From: Bacillus sp. Xin1
Lineage (GTDB): Bacteria; Bacillota; Bacilli; Bacillales; Bacillaceae_G
Direction: 5' to 3'
Length of the DNA stretch: 64,000 nucleotides
Assembly (NCBI RefSeq): GCF_013314535.1
Contig: NZ_JABUAE010000017.1
Location: 1-64,000 of the forward strand
The translations under genes and the position numbers were made by a program. The stretch's first letter is position 1; each line of letters opens with the position of its first letter. Positions 1 through 8,426 of the stretch are shown in pieces. The notes under the pieces are model-generated. The model made no database searches. It had not been told where the DNA came from and worked only from the letters and a program-made list of their open reading frames with translations.

Positions 1-38
1 TCTAGTTGTTTCTGTATTTTTTCTATTCTTGAAGTCAT
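1..38 (-). CDS. Truncated start of an unidentified leftward gene
   Basis: Only the first 12 codons lie in the window, reading MTSRIEKIQKQL on the minus strand. The ATG (38-36) is preceded by a strong GGGAGG ribosome binding site, and a sigma-54-type promoter lies about 30 nt further upstream, so the start looks genuine. Twelve residues (basic, helix-prone) are too few to name a family. The gene runs the same way as rqcH but is separated from it by a terminator hairpin, so it is its own transcription unit. Confidence 0.6.
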   Translation of the reverse strand, partial: MTSRIEKIQKQL

Positions 39-69
39 TTTGATTCCTCCCTTTCATCTTCTTATATGA

Positions 70-86
70 AGCAATAATTGTGCCAA
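70..86 (-). promoter_or_regulatory. Sigma-54 (SigL) -24/-12 promoter candidate
   Basis: On the minus strand the sequence reads TTGGCAC-AATTA-TTGCT. This matches the sigma-54 consensus YTGGCACGNNNNTTGCW at every defined position except the G after GGCAC, and the GG-to-GC spacing is exactly 12 nt. Transcription would start near 58-60 and leave a leader of about 20 nt with the ribosome binding site for the truncated gene at 1-38. Sigma-54 promoters need an enhancer-binding protein; I could not identify its site in 87-285. Confidence 0.6.
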
Positions 87-285
87 TGTGATTTTCTTTG
101 TATAAGAAACGATTATTACCTAAGATATCGAAAAGTTAAGGGGGAATAACCCTCATTTGTGTCTATATTTTTTTACATGAAACATATAAAGTGTCAATTT
201 TTTTATCATTTATATTGGCATGATGGAGGGGAGATGAGGCGGTAAAGTCTTTGTTAAAGATGGAGTATATAATTATATAAGAAAG
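87..285. other. Non-coding region between rqcH terminator and sigma-54 promoter
   Basis: AT-rich stretch without a supported ORF on either strand. It holds a small inverted repeat (AGGG-N7-CCCT near 139-153) and two GTGTC copies about 35 nt apart (near 161 and 192), either of which could belong to an upstream activator site for the sigma-54 promoter. That role is a guess from position only. Confidence 0.3.
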
Positions 286-315
286 CACGCAATGATTACT
301 CACAATCATTGCGTG
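286..315 (-). terminator. Terminator hairpin after rqcH
   Basis: A perfect 12-bp inverted repeat (286-297 with 304-315, 6-nt loop) lies 19 nt past the rqcH stop codon. On the minus strand it is followed by a weak U-rich tract (CTTTCTTATAT). Confidence 0.7.
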
Positions 316-333
316 TTTGTGTTTCCTATAATC

Positions 334-2043
334 TTAAGCTTTTAATTTCATCACAGTATCAGCATCTGGTGTTACATACAACGTTTGTTGATTATCATAT
401 GTAACAAATCCAAGTTTTGCACCACTCGGTTTTTTGACATGACGAATCTTTGTGAAATCTACAGGAACAGAGCTAGAATCTTTTGCTTTACTGTAATAAG
501 CAGCGAGTTTAGCAGCTTCTAATAAAGTTTCTTCAGTAGGTTCTAATGAACGAATGAGGACGTGAGAACCAGGAATATCTTTCGTATGTAACCAAATTTC
601 ATCACGGCGTGCAAATTTGGTTGTTAAATAGTCGTTTTGTTTATTGTTTTTACCGACTAAAATTTCAGTTCCATCGCTAGCGATATATTTATCTAATACT
701 GGTTTTGTAGGTTTTTTCTTTACATTCTTTGATTTACGATTACGCATATAACCTTCTTCAGCTAATTCTTCGCGAATTTCTTCAATATCTTTTGAAGAGG
801 CAGCTTCCATTTGCTGCAGTAAGCTATCAAAATAAAGGATCTCCTCATTTGTTTTTTCAATTTGTTCTTCTACAATCGCGACAGAATTTTTTGCTTTTTG
901 ATACTTTTGGAAATAACGTTGTGCGTTCTCTGACGGTGTTTTTAGCGGATCTAACGTAATCTTTATAGTTCCACTATTTTCATCGTAGTAGTTCACAACT
1001 TCAATTTCTTTGTCACCTTTTTTTAATGCATACATGTTAGCTGTAAGAAGCTCCCCAAATAATTGATATTTATCGGCTTTCCCGGCATCTTGTAGTGTTT
1101 TTTGTAATTTAATTAATTTCTTTTCGTTCTTTGTTTTTTCGTTATGCATAAATCGCTCTAAATCATGAGCTTGTTGTTTTACACGGTCGCGCTCTGCTTT
1201 TCCAAAGAAGAATCGATCTAATAATTCACTCACAGATGAGAATGTTTTATCATCACCTTTTAAGTGTTCGAGTGGGAATAGATAAAAGAACTCTTTTCCA
1301 TTTGCAGTTATCATTGTTGGTTCATATTGGTGTACTTGCAGCGGTTTTTGTAATGTGAAAAATGCTTCTGATAATGTCTTTTCATTTACCATACCAGCTG
1401 TTTTTACAACTTCTTTTGCAAATAACGGAGAAATCCCCATAAATGCTCCTACAAGTTGTTTATCCATATTTCCCGCTAAAAAGTCTAGTGGCCTAATAAA
1501 TTCATCTTGTGTTTCAATCTGCAAGGGATTGATTTTATGTTGAGCTGGTGGTGCAACATACTCAGCTCCAGCATATACAGTACGATGGCGATTTACCGCT
1601 AAAGAAACGTGCTTTAGGCTATCTAAAATAATATTCGTTTTCGCGTCTACTAAAATAATATTGCTGTGACGGCCCATAATTTCAACGACTAATGTTTTTA
1701 ACGATTCATCACCAATTTCGTTACGACTTCGAACGGTAATTTGAATGATTCGTTCTAAATCGATTTGTTCAATTTTCTCAATAAATCCACCTTCTAAATG
1801 TTTGCGAAGAAGCATGCAAAACATTGGTGGTAACGCCGGTGAATCATAGCTTTGAGTTGTAAGGTGCATACGTGCATATGTAGGGTGCGCGGAAAGAATT
1901 AATTTTTGATTTTTTCCATTCGCTCGAATATGTAACAAAATCTCATATTTTGAAGGTTGATATATTTTTGAAATTCTTCCTGTTTGAAGAGAATTTTCAA
2001 TTTCATGTGTAATCGCTCTTGTAAATAATCCATCGAATGCCAT
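334..2043 (-). CDS. rqcH: Ribosome-associated quality control factor RqcH (NFACT family)
   Basis: 569 aa; the usual length is about 570. RqcH binds stalled, peptidyl-tRNA-obstructed 50S subunits and recruits tRNA-Ala to add C-terminal alanine tails that mark the nascent chain for degradation. Older annotations call it YloA, FbpA or a fibronectin-binding protein. The order is an NFACT-N domain (starting MAFDGLFT, with [10 protein letters not shown] near 130), a central coiled coil at about 280-440, and a C-terminal NFACT-R domain from about 450 with the typical [18 protein letters not shown] stretch. The ATG at 2043-2041 is chosen because AAAGGAG lies 8 nt upstream; the in-frame GTG at 2052 is too close to it. 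The family's Asp97-Arg98 motif is Glu97-Arg98 here. It diverges from yloB. Confidence 0.93.
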   Translation of the reverse strand: MAFDGLFTRAITHEIENSLQTGRISKIYQPSKYEILLHIRANGKNQKLILSAHPTYARMHLTTQSYDSPALPPMFCMLLRKHLEGGFIEKIEQIDLERIIQITVRSRNEIGDESLKTLVVEIMGRHSNIILVDAKTNIILDSLKHVSLAVNRHRTVYAGAEYVAPPAQHKINPLQIETQDEFIRPLDFLAGNMDKQLVGAFMGISPLFAKEVVKTAGMVNEKTLSEAFFTLQKPLQVHQYEPTMITANGKEFFYLFPLEHLKGDDKTFSSVSELLDRFFFGKAERDRVKQQAHDLERFMHNEKTKNEKKLIKLQKTLQDAGKADKYQLFGELLTANMYALKKGDKEIEVVNYYDENSGTIKITLDPLKTPSENAQRYFQKYQKAKNSVAIVEEQIEKTNEEILYFDSLLQQMEAASSKDIEEIREELAEEGYMRNRKSKNVKKKPTKPVLDKYIASDGTEILVGKNNKQNDYLTTKFARRDEIWLHTKDIPGSHVLIRSLEPTEETLLEAAKLAAYYSKAKDSSSVPVDFTKIRHVKKPSGAKLGFVTYDNQQTLYVTPDADTVMKLKA

Positions 2044-2072
2044 TATGAACACTCCTTTCTAACTAAATGTTA

Positions 2073-2081
2073 ATTATAGCA
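2073..2081 (-). promoter_or_regulatory. Extended -10 promoter for rqcH
   Basis: The minus strand reads TGCTATAAT, a perfect extended -10 element, about 30 nt upstream of the rqcH start codon. No good -35 is visible, as expected for extended -10 promoters. Confidence 0.6.
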
Positions 2082-2147
2082 TTTTTTTGGACGGGGCTGA
2101 ATAAGCTTTCATTAGAGCATGTCTGCAATCAGGAGGTCGATAGCGAG

Positions 2148-4868
2148 ATGAATTGGTATGAAATGCGTGCAAATGAAGTGGAAGAAAGAGCGAATACGAA
2201 TGTGAAAGTAGGACTTTCAGAGCAAGAAGCAGAAGGGCGCTTAAAGAAGCTAGGTCCAAATGAATTACAAGAAGCAAAGCGGCCTTCTGCAATCGTTGTA
2301 TTTTTATCACAATTTAAAGATTTTATGGTACTTGTTTTATTCGGTGCAACGATTATTTCAGCATTTTTAGGAGAGTATATTGATGCAATTGCGATTGTAG
2401 CAATTGTGATTATTAATGGAATTCTTGGTTTTTTTCAGGAACGAAAAGCAGAAAAATCACTTGAAGCTTTAAAGGAACTCGCCGCCCCGCAAGTGATAGT
2501 TTTACGAAATGGAAAATGGATAAAGGCACCATCAAAAGCGCTAGTTCTTGGGGATGTCATTAAATTCTCTAGCGGGGATCGTATTGGAGCTGATATCCGT
2601 CTTATTGAAGCATCTAGTTTATATATTGAAGAATCGGCATTAACAGGTGAATCTGTACCAGTTCAAAAGAAAGTGGAAGCATTGAAAGGTCAAGGTGTTG
2701 CAATTGGGGATCAAAAAAACATGGCATTTATGGGGACAATGATAACGAGAGGTTCTGGAGTTGGTGTAGTAGTAGCAACAGGAATGAATACGGCTATGGG
2801 ACAGATTGCGAATATGTTACAAAATGCGGAACAAATGGAAACACCGCTGCAAAGAAGGCTGGAACAACTCGGAAAGATTCTAATCATTGTTGCACTTATT
2901 TTAACAGCACTTGTCGTACTAGCTGGGGTCTATCAAGGAAATGAAGTGTATCATATGTTTTTAGCAGGGGTGTCACTTGCTGTTGCGGCAATTCCCGAAG
3001 GACTACCAGCGATTGTTACGGTCGCATTATCACTTGGTGTACAACGTATGATTAAGAAGAGAGCGATTGTACGGAAATTGCCAGCTGTAGAAACTTTAGG
3101 ATGTGCTTCTGTTATTTGTTCAGACAAAACAGGAACGATGACGCAAAATAAAATGATGGTTACGCATATGTGGTCAGGCGGCGAAACATGGCATGTAACA
3201 GGGCAAGGTTACGAGCCTGTTGGGGCATTCATGAAAGGTGAACAGAAGATTAATCCGACATCTACAAGGTCTTTATATCAATTGTTAACATTTGGATGTC
3301 TATGCAATAATGCTAACATAGTAAAGAAGAAAAAAGCGTATGTCTTAGATGGGGATCCGACAGAAGGTGCGCTTGTTACAGCGGCGATGAAAGCTGGAAT
3401 ATCACGTGAAACTTTGAAAGAGAAGTTTGAAGTTATTCATGAGTTCCCTTTTGATTCCACACGTAAGATGATGAGTGTTATCGTTCGGGATCGTGATGGT
3501 AAAAAATTTGTAGTCACAAAAGGAGCACCTGATGTTCTTTTACAAATGAGTCAAACCATTTTGTGGGGAAATAAACAGCAACCTTTAAGTGAATTGTACC
3601 GTAAAGAAGTGCAGGCGGCTATTCATAGTCTTGGGAGTCAAGCGCTCAGAACAATTGCAGTGGCGTTTAAGCCGTTAAAAGTAACGGATTCAATTGAACA
3701 TGAAAGAGAAGTAGAGAAAGATTTTATGCTTGTTGGGATACAAGGAATGATAGACCCGCCAAGACCAGAAGTAAAACAGGCTGTAAAAGAGTGTAAAGAG
3801 GCTGGTATTAAAACGGTAATGATTACAGGAGATCATAAAGTGACAGCAATGGCTATTGCAGAACAACTAGGAATCTTACCACCAAATGGTCGCGTCGTAG
3901 AGGGTGTAGAGTTAGCAAACATGTCTGTAGATGAACTAGAAGATATTGTGGAAGATACTTATGTGTTTGCACGTGTATCACCGGAGCATAAGTTGAAAAT
4001 TGTAAAGGCCCTTCAAAATAAAGATCATATTGTGGCGATGACAGGTGACGGAGTGAATGATGCTCCGGCTATTAAAACAGCTGATATTGGGATTGCGATG
4101 GGAATTACCGGAACGGATGTGGCCAAAGAAGCCTCCTCTCTCGTATTGTTAGATGACAATTTTGCTACAATTAAATCGGCAATTAAAGAAGGTAGAAACA
4201 TATATGAAAATATTCGGAAATTCATTCGTTATTTATTAGCGTCAAATGTTGGAGAAATTTTAGTGATGTTGTTTGCGATGATGCTTGCATTGCCGCTTCC
4301 AATGGTTCCGATTCAAATTTTATGGGTGAATTTAGTGACAGATGGTTTACCAGCAATGGCGCTTGGGTTAGATAAAGCTGAAGGGGATGTTATGCGCAGA
4401 AATCCAAGGCATCCGAAAGAAGGGGTGTTTGCAAGGGGGCTTGCTTGGAAAATTGTGAGCCGGGGATTTTTAATTGGTATTGTAACCTTACTTGCATTTA
4501 TTATTGCGTTTAATCAGCACCCAAATGAATTGAAATATGCGCAAACAGTAGCCTTTGCTACACTGGTCTTAGCACAGCTTATTCATGTATTTGACTGCCG
4601 GAGTGAACATTCTATATTCCATCGTAATCCTTTTGGAAATATATATTTAGTTGGAGCAGTTGTTATTTCGGTGTTGTTAATGCTTGTGGTTATTTATTAT
4701 CCACCGTTGCAACCAATTTTTAGCACAATGCCAATTCAAGCGAGAGATTGGTTATTAATCGCTGGTTTATCGTCTATTCCAACATTTTTATTAGTCGGTT
4801 CTTTATTGACAGGGAAAAAGGAAAAAAAGAAGCCTGTATTGTATAAGAAAGGACTAAACTTGAAATAG
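2148..4868 (+). CDS. P-type Ca2+-transporting ATPase, YloB type
   Basis: 906 aa, a PII-type cation pump of the inner membrane resembling B. subtilis YloB, which is linked to Ca2+ handling in spores. Family hallmarks in order: TGES (166-169, actuator), PEGLP (283-287, TM4 Ca2+ ligand region), the phosphorylation motif DKTGT with Asp326, then TGDHK and GDGVNDAP in the P domain, followed by a six-helix C-terminal membrane block. The start at 2148 has AGGAGG upstream with 10-nt spacing; the longer in-frame reading from 2067 has no ribosome binding site and overlaps the rqcH promoter. Ca2+ specificity is inferred from family, not shown. Confidence 0.9.
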   Translation: MNWYEMRANEVEERANTNVKVGLSEQEAEGRLKKLGPNELQEAKRPSAIVVFLSQFKDFMVLVLFGATIISAFLGEYIDAIAIVAIVIINGILGFFQERKAEKSLEALKELAAPQVIVLRNGKWIKAPSKALVLGDVIKFSSGDRIGADIRLIEASSLYIEESALTGESVPVQKKVEALKGQGVAIGDQKNMAFMGTMITRGSGVGVVVATGMNTAMGQIANMLQNAEQMETPLQRRLEQLGKILIIVALILTALVVLAGVYQGNEVYHMFLAGVSLAVAAIPEGLPAIVTVALSLGVQRMIKKRAIVRKLPAVETLGCASVICSDKTGTMTQNKMMVTHMWSGGETWHVTGQGYEPVGAFMKGEQKINPTSTRSLYQLLTFGCLCNNANIVKKKKAYVLDGDPTEGALVTAAMKAGISRETLKEKFEVIHEFPFDSTRKMMSVIVRDRDGKKFVVTKGAPDVLLQMSQTILWGNKQQPLSELYRKEVQAAIHSLGSQALRTIAVAFKPLKVTDSIEHEREVEKDFMLVGIQGMIDPPRPEVKQAVKECKEAGIKTVMITGDHKVTAMAIAEQLGILPPNGRVVEGVELANMSVDELEDIVEDTYVFARVSPEHKLKIVKALQNKDHIVAMTGDGVNDAPAIKTADIGIAMGITGTDVAKEASSLVLLDDNFATIKSAIKEGRNIYENIRKFIRYLLASNVGEILVMLFAMMLALPLPMVPIQILWVNLVTDGLPAMALGLDKAEGDVMRRNPRHPKEGVFARGLAWKIVSRGFLIGIVTLLAFIIAFNQHPNELKYAQTVAFATLVLAQLIHVFDCRSEHSIFHRNPFGNIYLVGAVVISVLLMLVVIYYPPLQPIFSTMPIQARDWLLIAGLSSIPTFLLVGSLLTGKKEKKKPVLYKKGLNLK

Positions 4869-4885
4869 TCAATGATATGAAAATG

Positions 4886-4894
4886 TGATATAAT
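4886..4894 (+). promoter_or_regulatory. Extended -10 promoter candidate for yloC operon
   Basis: TGATATAAT is a perfect extended -10. Transcription would begin near 4901, exactly at the first base of the hairpin that follows, so that hairpin would form the very 5' end of the yloC message. Confidence 0.5.
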
Positions 4895-4900
4895 TTACAA

Positions 4901-4935
4901 AAGGTAGTAGAGCTATATCTCTATTACCTTTTTCA
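4901..4935 (+). terminator. Terminator after the Ca2+ ATPase gene
   Basis: Stem AAGGTAGTAGAG (4901-4912) pairs with CTCTATTACCTT (4919-4930, one G-T pair), followed by a T-run. It lies 33 nt after the stop codon. Confidence 0.75.
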
Positions 4936-4967
4936 TTGAGTTATTTCATGCCTTGGATGTGATAAAG

Positions 4968-5843
4968 ATGATTTCTAGTATGACAGGATTTGGACGAGCG
5001 AAGGTGGAAAACGACGCTTTTCAAATTACAGTAGAAATGAAGTCAGTGAATCATCGTTTTTTAGAGATGAACATTCGACTTCCGAAACAAATGATGGTTT
5101 TTGAAGATAAAATTCGTAAGTTAATTGCAGAACAAGTTCGCCGCGGACGTATTGAAGTGTCTATTATTATTACAGGGGAAGGGCTTATTGAAAGAAAGTT
5201 AAGTGTGAATTGGCCACTTCTTGAGCAGTATAGATCCATTATGGAAGACGTGAAAATGAAATTTCAATTACAAGACTCCATTACACTTCAACAATTAATG
5301 GCAATGCCAGAAGTAACGGCGATTGAAGAAATGGAAAATGTAAATGAACAATTTGAGCAAAATTTATATGAAGCTGTTCGCCAAGCTGCTCGTATGTTAA
5401 AAACGATGAGGGATGGCGAAGGAGAACGATTACATAAAGATATAGCATATCGTTTACAAGAAATTCACAATTGTGTGAATGCGATTATCCCGCATGCCCC
5501 AATTGTCATTCAAAGATATCGTGAACGATTAGAAAGTCGATTGAAAGAATTACATAATCAGGATTTAGATGAACAACGACTGTTAACCGAGGTAGCGATG
5601 TTTGCAGAGCGCTCGGATATTCATGAAGAATTAGTTCGTTTACAAAGTCATTTAGATCAATTTCGTGAAGCGCTTGAAATTGCAGAGCCTGTTGGAAGGA
5701 AAATGGACTTTATTGTACAGGAGATGCATCGAGAGATTAATACGATTGGCTCTAAGGCAAACGACTTAACAATTTCAAAATATGTTGTAGAAATGAAAAA
5801 TAACCTTGAAAAAATTCGTGAACAGGTACAAAATATTGAGTAG
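4968..5843 (+). CDS. yloC: YicC/YloC-family endoribonuclease
   Basis: 291 aa, identical in length to B. subtilis YloC. YicC proteins are metal-dependent endoribonucleases. The sequence begins MISSMTGFGRA, the family's N-terminal signature, and has the conserved C-terminal DUF1732 region (EMHREINTIGSKANDLTIS, near 250). The ATG at 4968 gives this N-terminus; the in-frame ATG at 4953 lies upstream of the GGATGTGA ribosome binding site. First gene of a unit with remA, gmk and rpoZ. Confidence 0.88.
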   Translation: MISSMTGFGRAKVENDAFQITVEMKSVNHRFLEMNIRLPKQMMVFEDKIRKLIAEQVRRGRIEVSIIITGEGLIERKLSVNWPLLEQYRSIMEDVKMKFQLQDSITLQQLMAMPEVTAIEEMENVNEQFEQNLYEAVRQAARMLKTMRDGEGERLHKDIAYRLQEIHNCVNAIIPHAPIVIQRYRERLESRLKELHNQDLDEQRLLTEVAMFAERSDIHEELVRLQSHLDQFREALEIAEPVGRKMDFIVQEMHREINTIGSKANDLTISKYVVEMKNNLEKIREQVQNIE

Positions 5844-5910
5844 CTGTCAAAAAATATATAAAGTTATACGTGGTGGAGAAATCGGATAGACTTACTAGGA
5901 GGCGCAAACT

Positions 5911-6805
<895 letters not shown>

Positions 6806-6806
6806 T

Positions 6807-7019
6807 ATGTTAAATCCATCAATTGATTCATTACTAAAAAAAATCGACTCTAAATATACATTAGTAACAGTAGCAGCAAAACGTGCTCGCGAAATGCAAA
6901 TGGCTAACGACTGTGCTGTTGAAAAACCTGTTTCACATAAATGTGTAGGTAAAGCATTAGAAGAAATTGATGCAGAATCGTTAAATTATGTACCAAGCGA
7001 AGAGAAAGTGTCTGAGTAA
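6807..7019 (+). CDS. rpoZ: RNA polymerase omega subunit
   Basis: 70 aa. Omega binds the beta' subunit and helps assemble RNA polymerase. The start [19 protein letters not shown] and the segment [11 protein letters not shown] match the omega fold. The ATG follows the gmk stop after one base, with GAGGGT inside the gmk end as SD. The rpoZ-gmk pairing is conserved across bacteria. Confidence 0.93.
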   Translation: MLNPSIDSLLKKIDSKYTLVTVAAKRAREMQMANDCAVEKPVSHKCVGKALEEIDAESLNYVPSEEKVSE

Positions 7020-7072
7020 GGCATTCTCTTCGACAAATGAAAACATAGACTTTATACTTTTCTATGTAACGG

Positions 7073-7107
7073 TAACAACCTATTTACAAGTAGGTTGTTA
7101 TTTTTTT
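7073..7107 (+). terminator. Terminator after rpoZ
   Basis: Stem TAACAACCTA (7073-7082) pairs with TAGGTTGTTA (7091-7100), followed by seven T residues. Confidence 0.88.
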
Positions 7108-7149
7108 ACGATAGAACTGAGTTAAAAAAATAGGTTTTATTTCGTGAAC

Positions 7150-7163
7150 TGCTAGCGCTGACA
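7150..7163. promoter_or_regulatory. Possible CcpA cre-like site upstream of coaBC
   Basis: TGCTAGCGCTGACA matches the cre consensus TGWAANCGNTNWCA at 12 of 14 positions and lies 57 nt before the coaBC ribosome binding site. One match of this quality can arise by chance, and coaBC is not a known CcpA target. Confidence 0.25.
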
Positions 7164-7220
7164 AGCTAAAATAAATATATTTCAACAGAATAAGTTTGAA
7201 AAAGAAAGAGGACGAGTCAT

Positions 7221-8426
7221 ATGCTAAAAGGGAAAAAGATACTTCTATGTGTAACAGGGGGCATTGCTGTTTTTAAAGCGGCTGCGTTAACGAGTAAATT
7301 AACACAAGCAGGAGCACTTGTAAAAGTAATGATGAGTGAATCAGCTATGAAGTTTGTTACACCTCTTACATTTCAAGCGCTTTCTCGCCATGATGTATAC
7401 ACGGATACGTTTGATGAAAAAGATTCTGCAGTTATTGCTCATATTGATTTAGCAGATTGGGCAGACGTTGTACTTGTTGCTCCAGCGACAGCAAACTGTA
7501 TCGGAAAACTAGCAAATGGTATTGCTGATGATATGATTACAACAACATTGCTAGCTACTACAGCACCAGTTTGGGTTGCACCTGCGATGAATGTGCATAT
7601 GTATGAAAATAAAATTGTTCAAAAGAATATGATGACGTTAAAAGCGTTAGGATATACATTTATTGAGCCTGGAGAAGGCTTTTTAGCGTGTGGATATGTT
7701 GCGAAAGGTCGATTAGAAGAACCGGAAACGATTCTTGCTCGATTGCAAGAAGCTTTTTCAGAACATAGACCATTAAAAGGGAAGAAAATTTTAGTAACAG
7801 CTGGCCCAACTCGAGAAAAAATTGATCCGGTACGTTTTATGACAAATTTTTCTTCAGGGAAAATGGGTTATGCTCTAGCGGAAGTTGCGGCTAATTTAGG
7901 AGCGGATGTCATTCTTGTCTCAGGTCCGACTGCAATAACACCGCCTGTAAATGTAACAACTGTGCAAGTAGAATCTGCACAAGAAATGTTAGAAGCTGTC
8001 ATGCAACATTATGGATTTATGGATGTTGTCATTAAAACAGCTGCAGTAGCAGATTATCGCCCGAAAATTATGCATGATCAGAAAATGAAAAAGAAAAGTG
8101 GCGATGCAATCATTGAATTAGAGAGAACAATCGATATTTTAAAAACACTCGGTGAGAAAAAAGAACATCAGGTACTTGTCGGTTTTGCTGCTGAAACGAC
8201 AAATATAGAAGAATATGCAACGAAAAAATTACGTGAAAAAAATGCGAATATGATTGTTGCAAACGATGTAAAAGCACAAGGAGCAGGATTTGGTACAGAT
8301 ACGAATATTGTAACAATGTATAGAAAAGATGGAGAAGTTATTCGATTGCCTCTTTTAACAAAGAAAGAAGTTGCACGTGAAATCTTACTGCAAATCGAAG
8401 CAATGTTAGAAGAGGATCATATATGA
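7221..8426 (+). CDS. coaBC: Bifunctional PPC synthetase / PPC decarboxylase (CoaBC)
   Basis: 401 aa. Makes 4'-phosphopantothenoyl-cysteine and decarboxylates it to 4'-phosphopantetheine in coenzyme A synthesis. The N-terminal flavoprotein decarboxylase half carries HIDLADWADVVLVAPATAN, the PAMNVHM substrate motif and the LACG loop with the reactive Cys. The C-terminal synthetase half starts near 185 with VTAGPTREKIDPVRF and has FSSGKMG. Ends 4 nt inside priA, so translation is coupled. Confidence 0.95.
   Translation: MLKGKKILLCVTGGIAVFKAAALTSKLTQAGALVKVMMSESAMKFVTPLTFQALSRHDVYTDTFDEKDSAVIAHIDLADWADVVLVAPATANCIGKLANGIADDMITTTLLATTAPVWVAPAMNVHMYENKIVQKNMMTLKALGYTFIEPGEGFLACGYVAKGRLEEPETILARLQEAFSEHRPLKGKKILVTAGPTREKIDPVRFMTNFSSGKMGYALAEVAANLGADVILVSGPTAITPPVNVTTVQVESAQEMLEAVMQHYGFMDVVIKTAAVADYRPKIMHDQKMKKKSGDAIIELERTIDILKTLGEKKEHQVLVGFAAETTNIEEYATKKLREKNANMIVANDVKAQGAGFGTDTNIVTMYRKDGEVIRLPLLTKKEVAREILLQIEAMLEEDHI

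Noticed and set aside
4025-4225. Minus-strand ORFs overlapping conserved genes throughout
   Set aside because: They are antisense shadows of well-identified genes, with no SD and no domain signature.
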